Shown here in pieces: positions 51,191-61,182 of a DNA stretch of 64,000 nt (position 1 is its first letter; each line of letters starts with the position of its first letter). The notes beneath the pieces are model-generated. The model worked only from the letters and a program-made list of their open reading frames with translations. It was not told the DNA's origin and did not search any database. The stretch is from JAGWNR01 sp964565685. GTDB taxonomy: Bacteria > Patescibacteriota > Minisyncoccia > Phycocordibacterales > PALSA-1337. A program made the translations under genes and the position numbers. The stretch is from positions 21,280 through 85,279 of the forward strand of contig CAZMFR010000003.1 of NCBI GenBank assembly GCA_964565685.1, in the 5' to 3' direction.

Positions 51191-52531
51191 TCACATGCCT
51201 TTCCTTGAAAGGAGTATGGTGATGGTGCGAAGCGCTATGACGAGATCGAGCACCAACGAGCGGTTTTTTATATAATATAAATCATAAGACAGACGTAAAC
51301 GCGTTTCTTCCAATGATTGCGGCGGCAGGTCCTGATTTATTTGTGCCCAACCTGAAAGACCGGGAGCGACTAGATGTCGCGTGCGGTAGAAAGGCAATTG
51401 ATTTTCCAGTTCACGTCCGAGATCTTCGATATCCGGCCGGGGACCTATGAGAGACAGGTCTCCTTTCAATACAGAAAAAACCTGCGGCAGTTCGTCTATT
51501 CTAGTCTTGCGAAGAAAACGGCCGACTTTCGTCACACGATCATCGTTCGCTTTGAGCCATTTCCCTCCATCAGAAGATTTCATGCTTCGAAATTTAGGCA
51601 AAAGCACCACCTTGCCCTCTTTGCCTATGCGGCGTTGGGTTATGAACACAGAGCCGCCGTCTTCTATTTTTATAGCCAAAGCCACGAGAGGAGATATGAT
51701 CGCCGTCAGGATAGAGAGAATGAGAGCAATGACGATTTCGATCATGCGCCGTACAATGCCGTAAATCTGCGAACGTGTGGCAGAAGCGTGCTCTAGGAAC
51801 CATTCATAACGAACTAACGATAGCGGCACGCGTTCGAATGCTTCTTCATAGAAAGATTGGACATCTATAAAGCGCTTTGAAGAAAAGATGAATTCATATA
51901 GGGTCGGAAGTATCTTTGCCGTACATGGATGACCGTTATCGATCACGATGATCGAAGGATTGTCATGAGATATCATCTCCTTGACGCGCGCCTCTAGGGC
52001 AGGATCGGCCGGATCGATATGTTCGATGAACTTCACGCCTATGGCATCGCCATGTGCAGATTTTAAAAACAACTCCTCTGCTTCTTTTCCGCTAGCCACG
52101 AGGATAGCTGGAATCAGCGCTGGACGCGGGAGCAATTTGGAATAGATAAATCTTATGATAAAAATGACGGCATAAGAAAACACGATATACAGAGTCAGAG
52201 TCGTTTTTGGAGTAATAGAAGGATTGTTATACAAATAGAAAAAGACAACTGACCCCAGAACGACCGCAATTTCCGCATTGATGAGGCGAGCGGCGGCTTT
52301 CTTTAGATTATAGACGATGCCGCGCTCATATAGACCGGCGATGTAATATGTAAGCACAGAAAATAGCGAGATGACAGTAAAAGGAAATACGTGTAAAATG
52401 AAGATATTGGAAGCAAACGAGCCATCGTAACGAATGATCAAGGCAAGGAATAAAGCCAGGTATAGAGCGACAAAATCGACAAAGACCAACATATATCTGT
52501 CCTTACGGACGATGAAAGATGAGGATGTCAT
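51191..52531 (-). CDS. Polyprenyl-phosphate sugar-1-phosphate transferase
   Basis: A 446-residue WbaP/PglC-type initiating transferase. The N-terminal half has four hydrophobic helices and a Rossmann-like CoA-binding-like domain. The C-terminal catalytic domain has VFITQRRIGKEGKVVLLPKF, FRSMKSSDGG, LRKTRIDELPQVFSVLKGD, LSLIGPRP and LSGWAQINQ. It loads a sugar phosphate onto undecaprenyl phosphate at the inner membrane to begin a surface glycan. TATAAT lies nine bases before ATG. It is divergent from the GT4 gene, with only 21 bases between them. Confidence 0.93.
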   Translation of the reverse strand: MTSSSFIVRKDRYMLVFVDFVALYLALFLALIIRYDGSFASNIFILHVFPFTVISLFSVLTYYIAGLYERGIVYNLKKAAARLINAEIAVVLGSVVFFYLYNNPSITPKTTLTLYIVFSYAVIFIIRFIYSKLLPRPALIPAILVASGKEAEELFLKSAHGDAIGVKFIEHIDPADPALEARVKEMISHDNPSIIVIDNGHPCTAKILPTLYEFIFSSKRFIDVQSFYEEAFERVPLSLVRYEWFLEHASATRSQIYGIVRRMIEIVIALILSILTAIISPLVALAIKIEDGGSVFITQRRIGKEGKVVLLPKFRSMKSSDGGKWLKANDDRVTKVGRFLRKTRIDELPQVFSVLKGDLSLIGPRPDIEDLGRELENQLPFYRTRHLVAPGLSGWAQINQDLPPQSLEETRLRLSYDLYYIKNRSLVLDLVIALRTITILLSRKGM

Positions 52532-52552
52532 TGAGGATTCATTATAGCCATT

Positions 52553-53725
52553 ATGGACGAAAAATCAAATATAAAATCGAACAAAAAAACGCTCGTATTC
52601 ATTATAACAAAGTCAAATTGGGGCGGAGCCCAGCGCTATGTTTTTGATCTCGCGAGCGCTATGCGAGAGAAATTCTCGGTCAAGGTGATCCTGGGAGGCG
52701 ACGGGCCCTTAGCTGAGAGATTGAAGGAAACTGGCATAGATGTCATCCCCCTCATTGGGTTGAAGAACGATGTCAGTTTTAAAAAAGATTTTGGGAATGG
52801 CATCCAGCTTTTCAAGCTCATTCGCAAGATACGGCCAGACATAGTGCATGTTAACAGCACAAAGATTGGCGCGATGGGCTCGCTTGTGGCACGCATAGCG
52901 CTTGTGCCTCGTGTTATCTTCACTGCTCACGGCTGGGCATGGAACGAGGACCGTTCTATGCTTCAAAAAAGCTTGATCCGCTCTGTAGCTTGGCTCACCC
53001 TCGTATGGTCGCACAAAACCATAGCTGTTTCGGAAGCCATCAAAAAACAAGTCCTGTATTTCCCTTTAATAAAAAACAAAATAGACGTGATCCCGCTCGG
53101 TGTGGCTCCAGTCGAATATTTTAGCAAGGAAGAAGCGCAACAGAAACTTTTTGGATCCATTCCAAGCAAAGACATTTGTGTCATCGGTTCGATCGGCGAG
53201 CTTCATCCGATAAAAGGCCATATTCATGCCATAGAAGCTATAGCGGATCTGATTTCAAAAGGCAAAAAGATAAAATATATAATCTGCGGCGAAGGCGCCT
53301 ATCGTCCGGTTTTGGAAAAGAAGATCAAAAACCTACAAGAAGCGAATCCAAGATCGGATCTTGGACAAAACATAATCCTAGCAGGCAACATTCCCGAAGC
53401 GGCGCGATATCTGAAGGCATTAGACGTTTTTCTTTTCCCTTCTATCTCTGAAGCTATGGGTTATGCAGCTCTCGAAGCCGGCATGGCTGAGATCCCTGTC
53501 ATCGCCTCGGCAGTCGGCGGTGTGCCGGAGATAATCGACGATATGATATCGGGCATATTGGTACAACCAAAAAAACCAGGGGAAATATCTTCTGCCATCG
53601 AGCTCCTCTTGGATAGGCCGGAATTACGCGCACAATATGCCGCTACCCTGCATGATAAAGTTTTAAAAGATTTTTCTATGAAAGAAATGATCTACGATAC
53701 TGAAAAAATATATCTAGAAAAATAA
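52553..53725 (+). CDS. GT4 (GT-B) glycosyltransferase
   Basis: A 390-residue GT-B enzyme. The N-terminal domain has the SNWGGAQRYVFDLASAM acceptor-side loop. The C-terminal domain has IGSIGELHPIKGHIHAIEAI and the E-x7-E motif SISEAMGYAALEAGMAEIPV followed by SAVGGVPEII. It transfers a sugar from a nucleotide donor, probably extending the glycan started by the divergent sugar transferase. Confidence 0.93.
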   Translation: MDEKSNIKSNKKTLVFIITKSNWGGAQRYVFDLASAMREKFSVKVILGGDGPLAERLKETGIDVIPLIGLKNDVSFKKDFGNGIQLFKLIRKIRPDIVHVNSTKIGAMGSLVARIALVPRVIFTAHGWAWNEDRSMLQKSLIRSVAWLTLVWSHKTIAVSEAIKKQVLYFPLIKNKIDVIPLGVAPVEYFSKEEAQQKLFGSIPSKDICVIGSIGELHPIKGHIHAIEAIADLISKGKKIKYIICGEGAYRPVLEKKIKNLQEANPRSDLGQNIILAGNIPEAARYLKALDVFLFPSISEAMGYAALEAGMAEIPVIASAVGGVPEIIDDMISGILVQPKKPGEISSAIELLLDRPELRAQYAATLHDKVLKDFSMKEMIYDTEKIYLEK

Positions 53726-53761
53726 AAAGCGGCAGATCCCATGGGAATGGTAATCTGCCGC
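53720..53761 (-). terminator. Terminator of rodA (convergent region)
   Basis: On the minus strand, GCGGCAGAT...ATCTGCCGC followed by TTTTTATTTTT; the hairpin may also slow transcription from the plus-strand GT4 gene. Confidence 0.8.
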
Positions 53762-53826
53762 CGATGGAACCAGCGATACATGTTATCTACCTACCTGAAG
53801 ATAGCATTTGTTGTCGTAAATGTCAA

Positions 53827-54987
53827 TCACCTTGGCCCCATGATCTCTTTTTCTGTCGCTTCCTTGTGCGCGGCGCGATTGTAGCGACGCATGCCCATTA
53901 GAATGCCGAGAGCGACGAATTCAGTGAAGATGTGCGAGCCGCCGTAACTGACAAATGGCAACGGAGTACCGGTTACCGGCAAAAGGCGCATATTCATGGC
54001 TATATTGATGGACAAGTGAACGATAAAATATATGGCGACTCCCGCCCCGTAGAGTATCTCAAAATTGGTAGCTCCAGCCATGGCTGACTTTATGATGCGC
54101 CAAATGATCACACCAAAGAAGAATAATAGGAATAGAACGCCGACAAAGCCCCATTCTTCGGCAAAAGCGGCAAAAACAAAGTCCGTCTGATACTCCGGCA
54201 GAAATTTCAGTCTTGATTGGGTACCATAGCCGACCCCCTTGCCCACAAGTTGACCAGAACCCACAGCGATAGTCGATTCATAAGCGTTATAACCGGCTCC
54301 TTGGACATCAGCCAATGGATGTATGAAGTTTTCTATACGCGCCTTTTGATAATCATGGAGGCCAAAATGCCACAATCCAGCGGCGATAGCCAAGCCGGCT
54401 AAACCCATTATAAAAAGATGTTTTTTCGACACGCCAGAGACCATTATCATGCCGAGCCATATCAGGAACACGATCAGAGCGGATCCAAGATCCGGCTGGA
54501 CTAGTATAAGTATAAAAATGACAAAAGCATAAAAACCAGAGACTATTATATGGCGTACATTCCTGATTTCGATGTGACGACGGGAAAAATATTTCGCCAG
54601 GAGAATGATAAGGACGAGCTTTGCCGGATCGGCAGGTTCAAGGGAAAAAGCTCCGAAAGAAAACCAACTGCCGGCGCCATGGGATACTTTGCCTATTATG
54701 AAAAGCCCCATCAAAGCAAGACAAGAAAAAGAAAACAGGGCCACAGACACCCACGTCGACCGCAAAAATCTGAAGTCTAATTCGGAGAGGACGAAAAATG
54801 CCAAGAACGAGACCAGGATCCAGATGACCTGATGGACGAAAAACTGGTTATTGCCAGTGAAGGCATACATAGTGACAAGCCCCGCACCGAGAAGGGGTAT
54901 GATCGAAACGAACATGATCCAATCGACGCCGCTGGCTCTGTCGTGGCGGATGAAATAGCTATTGAATTTATTGAGAAAAGCAGGCAT
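53827..54987 (-). CDS. rodA: SEDS peptidoglycan glycosyltransferase RodA
   Basis: A 386-residue polytopic membrane protein of the RodA/FtsW/SpoVE family, which polymerises peptidoglycan from lipid II. Around ten helices are present. Motifs: GVGYGTQSRLKFLPEYQTDF, AFAEEWGFVG and LPFVSYGGSH, with the catalytic-loop Asp in QTDFVF. Features favour RodA over FtsW but the choice is by eye. The ATG at 54987 is preferred to a TTG at 54996. An inverted repeat overlaps its upstream region. Confidence 0.92.
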   Translation of the reverse strand: MPAFLNKFNSYFIRHDRASGVDWIMFVSIIPLLGAGLVTMYAFTGNNQFFVHQVIWILVSFLAFFVLSELDFRFLRSTWVSVALFSFSCLALMGLFIIGKVSHGAGSWFSFGAFSLEPADPAKLVLIILLAKYFSRRHIEIRNVRHIIVSGFYAFVIFILILVQPDLGSALIVFLIWLGMIMVSGVSKKHLFIMGLAGLAIAAGLWHFGLHDYQKARIENFIHPLADVQGAGYNAYESTIAVGSGQLVGKGVGYGTQSRLKFLPEYQTDFVFAAFAEEWGFVGVLFLLFFFGVIIWRIIKSAMAGATNFEILYGAGVAIYFIVHLSINIAMNMRLLPVTGTPLPFVSYGGSHIFTEFVALGILMGMRRYNRAAHKEATEKEIMGPR

Positions 54988-55058
54988 GGAAATCAATTAA
55001 AAATTGAAGATTGTTTGAACATACGATTTTCAATTTCAATCCACAATTTTTAATTTAG
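54988..55058. repeat. AT-rich inverted repeat upstream of rodA
   Basis: AATTAAAAATTGAAGATTG near 54995 opposes CAATCCACAATTTTTAATTT near 55036. Confidence 0.65.
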
Positions 55059-55074
55059 TTTATCTTAGTACTTA

Positions 55075-55845
55075 TTATTGGGCTGTCTGTGACTCCAATA
55101 CTGGAAGAACTTCTATCGACACTACTTGGCCATTATGAGAGACAGGCCAAGTGAACGGTGCAATAACCGTACCGCCGTTTGCCGGCACAGAATTTACAAC
55201 CGTCTTTGAAAAATCTACAGCGTTGCCGTTTACATCATATAACACGACATATATAGACAAATCATTGTATGGCGTGACGGCAGTATTCTGCAAAGTCACT
55301 TGCAGCGATGAGGAGTCCTTGTCCTCTGAGTATTTCTTGTCTACTATGACGAGGTTGCCCAATTCATCGTTCTCCTTTATCCATTGCGGAGGATCGATTG
55401 TGATAATGGCCTTTGCTGGGATGCGTTTTTCGGTCGAAACAGATCCTTGAAAAGCCAAGGTATTTCTATGAGGAGGAATCGTCATTGTGGAGTCTTTGTA
55501 AGTTATGAGCACGCCTTGATCGTCAAATAGTTGCATATTATAAGCGACATTGTACGCCGCACCGCTGAGATTATTATTGACGACATACGCGGCAACATTG
55601 TATAGACCAGGGGCAACCGGCTCGGCTTTCGTCCAAATAACCTCTGGCGGGAAAAAAGCGCTCGGACACAGTTTGACGCACGGTCCGCCGCAGTCGATGC
55701 CCTGCTCGCCTTGATTCTGTTTTCCGTCAAAACATGTAGGCGCTTTATATAAAAGCAAGAACGCCGGTAAACCGATGATCAGTATGATAGCAAAAACGAC
55801 AAGAGATGCGTATGAAAATTTTCTACGTGAAGACCAGGAAGCCAT
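55075..55845 (-). CDS. Membrane-anchored extracytoplasmic protein with a Cys-rich motif
   Basis: A 256-residue protein with an N-terminal membrane helix (SLVVFAIILIIGLPAFLLLY), then a CFDGKQNQGEQGIDCGGPC-KLC motif (D-G-x-x-N-x-G-E-x-G-x-D-C-G-G-x-C), which recurs in CPR surface proteins. Beta-rich domains follow, the last resembling FxLYD domains (SLQVTLQNTAVTPYNDLSIY). The cysteines probably form disulfides outside. TATAAT lies nine bases before ATG. Function unknown. Confidence 0.7.
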   Translation of the reverse strand: MASWSSRRKFSYASLVVFAIILIIGLPAFLLLYKAPTCFDGKQNQGEQGIDCGGPCVKLCPSAFFPPEVIWTKAEPVAPGLYNVAAYVVNNNLSGAAYNVAYNMQLFDDQGVLITYKDSTMTIPPHRNTLAFQGSVSTEKRIPAKAIITIDPPQWIKENDELGNLVIVDKKYSEDKDSSSLQVTLQNTAVTPYNDLSIYVVLYDVNGNAVDFSKTVVNSVPANGGTVIAPFTWPVSHNGQVVSIEVLPVLESQTAQ

Positions 55846-55916
55846 GATGGAGACATTATAGCATATATCACAAACACACTATCTTTTTCGACTTTCTATT
55901 TCTTTAGACACTCTGT

Positions 55917-56022
55917 CCTGGCGGCTAGCTACTTTCGCCTGTAAGACTATCATCGCCGCAACTGCGTTTCACTTCCGTGTTCGGAATGGGAACGGGTGTT
56001 GCCACAGCGCCGAACCACCAAG
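55917..56022 (-). rRNA. rrf: 5S ribosomal RNA
   Basis: About 106 bases; contains CCCGTTCCCATTCCGAACAC and GAAGTGAAACGC, and the ends pair (CTTGGTGG with CCGCCAGG). It is last in the 23S-5S order on the minus strand. Confidence 0.92.
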
Positions 56023-56040
56023 ACACAATGTCCGTAAGGA

Positions 56041-56112
56041 AAAGTCGAAGGTAACCGAGTCCCGAGTCGAAAGCCATCAAAAAAGACAAACTCGTAGAGT
56101 TTCTACTTTCCC
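56041..56112. repeat. Palindromic-family repeat in the 23S-5S spacer
   Basis: GTCGAAGGTAACCGAGTCCC and GAGTCGAAAGCC, closed by GTTTCTACTTT; related to the recG and gatC-gatA copies. Confidence 0.55.
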
Positions 56113-56121
56113 TTGAAACAT

Positions 56122-56413
56122 CTTGAAAACTGAAATGTGGAGCCGATTTTGAAACAGCTCCCGAGATTGGGATTTAACCAACATTATCCAGGGACACGTC
56201 CTGGGACTCTAGCAAACCAAACGCACCAAATTTTCTATCGTCAGAGGTGCGACATTGCTCGTTGAGCTACTCGGGAATACGTTCGCAAGATCGGCTTGTG
56301 AAAAAGGAAAGACGCCGTACAGTGATAATCGTGCGCACAGCGTTGTCGCATCCAATCAATCATTGGTTAAGCGGACGACGCCTTTCCAAAATTCCACATT
56401 TCAGTTTTCAAGA
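56122..56413. repeat. Perfect 21-bp inverted repeat enclosing most of the 23S-5S spacer
   Basis: 56122-56142 and 56393-56413 are exact reverse complements (arm begins TCTTGAAAACTGAAATG). They would form a stem closing a roughly 250-base loop between 23S and 5S, a likely processing stem. Confidence 0.85.
56159..56276 (-). ncRNA. tRNA-like structure in the 23S-5S spacer
   Basis: Acceptor TCCCGAG/CTCGGGA (7 bp perfect), TA at positions 8-9, a very short D-arm GCTC-AAC-GAGC, a GCACC/GGTGC stem with an 18-base loop, a variable arm CCAGGA/TCCCTGG and a T-arm GTTGG-TTAAATC-CCAAT. The D-loop is too short and the anticodon loop too long for a normal tRNA, so it may be a tRNA with an intron, a decayed tRNA or a tRNA mimic. 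Confidence 0.45.
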
Positions 56414-56595
56414 TTCTGTAAAGTATAAAAGATTAAGGTGCGTAAATGTCGCAAACATATATTGTGACGTTTGGGTTTCCGGACGGGATGGACGGATTAG
56501 TACTTCATGGCTCAACACATTGCTGTGCGTACACCTAAAGCCTATCAACGTGATCATCTCTCACGGGTCTCATAATGATTATTAATCTTGGGGTT

Positions 56596-56628
<33 letters not shown>

Positions 56629-56770
56629 AGTCCCGACATAGCTGCCCTGCGGTGCCGTTGGCACGACAGCAGGCAGACCAGAGGTCAGTTCAACTCGGTC
56701 CTCTCGTACTAGAGTCAAAGCCCCTCAATAATCGACGCCTACAGTAGATAGGAGACCAACCTGTCTCACG

Positions 56771-57402
56771 CTTGAATTTCCCCGTATCGCTACGGGCAAT
56801 GGACTATATTATTACCTTTTCTTTTTAAGGATGAAGGTAGCTGACGTGTAGTCTCTACGGGCAGTTATGGGTTTTACAGAGCAGGCAATCAAAAAGATTG
56901 CCTGATAAATCTTCCTTGAGATGGGAGGGGACCGCTTTCCGTTCGATCAAAGTCAGAACTGCTTTGGAGGCAGTCATAAACAAAGATCGATCGGCTTAGA
57001 TTTAAGGTCACGCCTACACCGGACCACATAACCTGCGACTGAATTCCTGGTCGCAAATCCATCTGGCTCTGGACTATCCCATCTCAAGAAATCACAAAGA
57101 ACTATTTTGCTCTGTAAAACCCATAATTTTCCCTAGGTGTTACCGCTGTTGCGTTCCCGCAATCAGGGCTTCACCGATATAAGTCAACTGTGTACAAAGG
57201 GATTTCTCCCAATGACCGCCGTGAACAAGTCACATTCAGTGGTGGTTTGTAATCACTGATCCTCGGGATTCAGACTGTGAAAAAGCCAAATCAAAACTCA
57301 AAAGGCAAAACTCAAAATTTTAAAGCCAAAAGCTTACTTATAAATTCAATTCATGAATTCTACTTTTGCACTTTGCATTTTGCCTTTCAACTTTGCTCCT
57401 TC
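56771..57402 (-). other. Group I intron in 23S rRNA (site about E. coli 2593)
   Basis: 632 bases between exons ending GGGTTCAGACCGT and starting CGTGAGACAG. Group I core motifs are seen: ATTGCGGGAACGC (P), GTAGAGACTACACG (R) and AATAATATAGTCC (S). The exon ends in T and the intron in G, as expected. No homing endonuclease ORF. The 5' part carries a palindromic insert at about 57293-57400 (CAAAAGGCAAAACTC / TTTTGCCTTTC). Confidence 0.85.
57293..57400. repeat. Palindromic element inside the 2593-site intron
   Basis: AAAGGCAAAACTCAAAATT opposes TTGCACTTTGCATTTTGCC, with AATTCAATTCATGAATT at the centre; probably caps a peripheral stem of the intron. Confidence 0.65.
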
Positions 57403-57734
57403 ACGGTCTGAACCCAGCTCGCGTATCTTTTTAATTGGCGAACAGCCAAACCCTTGGGACCTTCTCCAGCCCCAGGATAAGATGAGCCGACATCGAGGTG
57501 CCGAACTCCGCCGTCGATATGAACTCTTAGGCGGAACTAGCCTGTTATCCCTAGAGTAGCTTTTGTCCGATAATCTTCCCCTGCATCTAATGCAAAAGGT
57601 CGGTTCACTTGGCTCCGCTTTCGCGTCTGCTCGACAAGTACGTCTCGCAGTCAGGCCAGCTTGTGCCCATACACTATCGCCACGGTTTCCATTCGCGGCT
57701 AGCTGACCATTAGGCTCCTCCGTTACTTTTTAGG

Positions 57735-58525
57735 CATGTTGTTACATGTTCAGGATCTTGTTTTCCTTTAAATGAATGACCCCGCCGCAAACGGTGAGGA
57801 ATTCTATTGACTAGATTATTGGATTAAAATTTAATCCAATAATTTAATTCATTTTAAAGGAAAACGGGGACGCTTGAACACGATGCGAACATTTCTGTCG
57901 CATTCTTGCGGTCGCCCGCAAGTTCGGACTATATCATCATCCTTCGCCACAAAACGGCTCAGGATGGCTAGCGTGTAGTCTCTGGGGAAGCAAACTTATA
58001 CATTGGATAATGGAAGTGACACGGAACCATTCACATTCATCCCGTGTCACTAATGGTGTTAACTGATAATTTAGAAAACGGAGGTTTCGTTTACTCGATA
58101 AAGAGCACGATTAAGTGAAACCATTCTCGGATTTCCCTGAACAGACTCGTCGCCTGACCAGCATGTGACATCTGTGGGAAACAACCCATTTCTACCTAGT
58201 CTTCGTAGATCAATTACTTTCCATTATTCAATGTACAAGCAAGCCTTTCCTGCTGATCGTCTGCATGTAAATATTTTCACTCTTGCGAGTAACTTGCATT
58301 CTAAGCCATCAAAGGCACAGAGTTTCCAGCATATAGCTAACTTTTCGATGCATATTGCTATGCAAAGTCCTCCTTTTTTATAATTGGCAGCGAGGAGCGA
58401 AATGAAAATAAATTTTCTTTTCGTCCGAGCGAACCAATTATATCGATTTTAATCGATATTTTTTTGAGGTGAACACCTCGTGCGGCGCCACGGATCGAGG
58501 ATTCAAACAAAAGTTTAAATCCTCG
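57735..58525 (-). other. Group I intron in 23S rRNA (site about E. coli 2262)
   Basis: 791 bases between exons ending GGGGCGCTATCCT and starting CCTAAAAAGTAACGG. Core motifs: CAGAGACTACACG (R) and GATGATATAGTCC (S) with a P8 between them. Exon T and terminal G fit group I splicing. No ORF of note. It contains a REP-like copy (57771-57816) and a perfect palindrome ATTATTGGATTAAA/TTTAATCCAATAAT. Confidence 0.83.
57771..57816. repeat. REP-like hairpin copy inside the 2262-site intron
   Basis: CGCCGC-AA-ACGGTGAGG and GAATTCTATTGA match the unit at 36069-36106. Confidence 0.75.
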
Positions 58526-59065
58526 AGGATAGCGCCCCACTAAAACTGCCCGCCAGATTCTGTCTCTGGCCGTTTTTGCCGGCCGGGTTAGAATATACAT
58601 TCTTAAAGATTGGTGTTTCATCGTCGGATCCACCTACCCCGAAAGGTAGACTTCAAATCCTCCCAACTACGCTACGCATCAAGAACGTATAGTCAAAATC
58701 AAGTTGCAGTAAAGCTTCTAGGGTCTTTTCGTCTAACTGTAGGTAATCGGCATCTTCACCGATACTGTATTTTCACCGAGCGAGTCTTCGAGACAGTTCT
58801 CCAGACGTTACACTTTTCAACGCGTCAGAACTTACCTGACAAGGAATTGCGCTACCTTAGGACGATTATAGTTATCGCCGACATTCACCAGGGCTTATAG
58901 CACTCACCATCCTTCGCCTTGCGGCTCAGGACAACGGCGCTATTTGACCTTCTGGCATTGGTCAAGTGTCACCCCCTATACATCCTCTTTCGAGTTCGCA
59001 GGGAGCTGTGTTTTTGATAAACAGTCGCCAGAGAAACTTTAGCTGCGGCCCGCACCATAAAACTC

Positions 59066-59451
59066 TCTTTAACCTGTCCAATTAAGAACAGAAAAAGAGA
59101 AAGGGTGGGCTGACTTCAGGAACATGAAGGGAGTGGCTTGTACGGGCATGATTAGCCACCACTCTAGGATATATTTAACCCACGCTCGTCAAAGCGAGGC
59201 GCTAGCCACTGGTCAATGATCTTGCGACCAAATCCAGCAACTTGAGATGTGCCAAACATCAATTTAGTCGCGAAATCGCGATCAATTATGTTTCCGCTTG
59301 TCCTAATGCACACCTCGAACCGTTTACATCGTTACATCACTCCCTAGGAAGTGACCGATGCCGTCCTTATTTCAGAGGACGTGAATCTCATCATGTGTGG
59401 ATTTTATCCACTGTTTCCTGTTGTCAGCCCATACACTTTTAGCTCTCAAAA
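59066..59451 (-). other. 23S helix 63 expansion
   Basis: 386 bases enclosed by an 18-bp stem (59048-59065 with 59452-59469; GCCCGCACCATAAA on one side). Helix 63 is short in E. coli. No group I core motif was found, so it looks like an expansion segment rather than a catalytic intron. Confidence 0.65.
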
Positions 59452-60024
59452 GAGCTTTATGGTGCGGGCAGGCCTTATACCGAAGGTACGGCCGCTTTTT
59501 TGCCGAGTTCCTTGAAGACCTCTCACTCGTTCGCCTTGGGCTACTCGCCCTGACCACCTGTGTCGGTTTGCGGTACGATTTGTATGAAAATATACTTAGA
59601 AGATTTTCTCGGAAGCATGCTTGGCATGATCAGTCCCGGCGAACCGAAACCTACCCACGAAGCTGTGAAGTGCCATCAAAGGCAGGAAGCGGATTTTCCT
59701 ACTTCCCTCCATCGCTTTATGAACTCAAATCCAATAACGAGCCATGCGTACTATGCTCCGTCCCTTCATCGTTTAACATACAAGTCACGGAATATTAACC
59801 GTGCTTCCATCGGGTGCGACATTTGTCATCCCCTTAGGATCGACTAACCCTTCGCTGATATACATTGCGAAGGAAACCTTGGTCTTTCGGCGTGCGGGAT
59901 TCCCACCCGCATTGTGGTTACTCGTGCCAACATTCTTACTTCTACACGCTCCAGCATGGCTCACGCCTTTGCCTTCAACGCAGAGTAGAAAACTCTCCTA
60001 CCGCTTGCGAACTTCATAGAGGAG

Positions 60025-60255
60025 GCAAGAAATAAATCTTGCCACAGACACTTTTACAAGAAAAATGTCAAGAAAAAGGAACTGGCGTCTGTGCACACAG
60101 GAATTGAACCTGCACCTCTCACTCTCAAAACACGGAGTACCTTTGTTGTAGCCAAGCCACCCTGTTCTGACAGAGATCGTTGGCATCGCCGGCCTGTTGA
60201 TGTTCCAAGAAACGACAGAGTATGCCCAATACACCACTACACAGACGTAAATTTT
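60025..60255 (-). other. 23S helix 45 insertion with tRNA-like parts
   Basis: Closed by a stem (GCTTGCGAGCTTCATAGAGG with its complement at 60006-60024). Helix 45 is a known site for intervening sequences. At 60087-60246 it has a perfect 7-bp end stem GTCTGTG/CACAGAC and a canonical T-arm GCAGG-TTCAATT-CCTGT, but the middle does not fold as a standard tRNA. Confidence 0.6.
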
Positions 60256-60919
60256 CCTCTATGAAGCTCGCAAGCCCTCAGTTTCGGTACCATGTTTAAA
60301 CCCCGATTATCTGCGGCGCGGAATCTCTCGATGAGTGAGCTGTTACGCTATCTTTCAATGATGGCTGCTTCTAAGCCTACATCCTCATTGTCGGAGAAAT
60401 TCCACCACCTTAAGCGTACTTAACATGGATTTAGGGACCTTAAATGGAGATCAAGGGCTGTTTCCCTTTTGTCCGGTGGAGCTTAGCCCCCACGGACTTA
60501 CTGCCGCGCTATGATCCAGAGTATTCGGAGTTTGATAGGTCTCGTGACCTTTCGGCCTGTCGAGATCTTCCAGTGCTCTACCCCTCTGGGGAACGCGCGA
60601 CGCTATGCCTAAACATATTTCGGAGAGAACCAGCTATTACCAGGTTCGATTAGCTTTTCACTCCTTACCACAAGTCATCGCAGAGAATTGCACAACTCTA
60701 GCGTTCGGACCTTCCTCCCGGTTTCCCGGAAGTTCATCCTGCTCATGGCAAGCTCACCTGGCTTCGGGTCTTTAGCAACCTACTAACGCGCTATTCACAC
60801 TCGGTTTCCCTGTGGCTCCGGTCTCTCGACCTTAGCCTGCAGGTTGCTAAAACTCGTTGGCTCATTCTTCAATAGGCACGCCACAACGGACCGCACACTA
60901 TGTACTAAAATTTTTATAC

Positions 60920-61080
60920 TGGACATTAGGGCCGACTTAAAGGAGTCGGCTGTGGAACAACAGTCATTTGGATAGTTTTCGCTTGCGCGACGATATTTTT
61001 GACAAAATTTCTCGTGTCAAAATGAGTCCAAATAACTGTTGCCCACTGCTCAATACAAAAATCACTGTGCACACTGTGCG
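60920..61080 (-). other. 23S helix 25 expansion
   Basis: Contains a near-perfect hairpin CAACAGTTATTTGGA / TCCAAATGACTGTTG with TTTTGACA/TGTCAAAA inside. Helix 25 is another classic intervening-sequence site. Boundaries are approximate. Confidence 0.55.
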
Positions 61081-61140
61081 ACCCGCCGTGACTCTTTGTA
61101 AGCATATGGTTTCAGGTTTATTTCAACGCCCTTACCGGGC

Positions 61141-61182
<42 letters not shown>

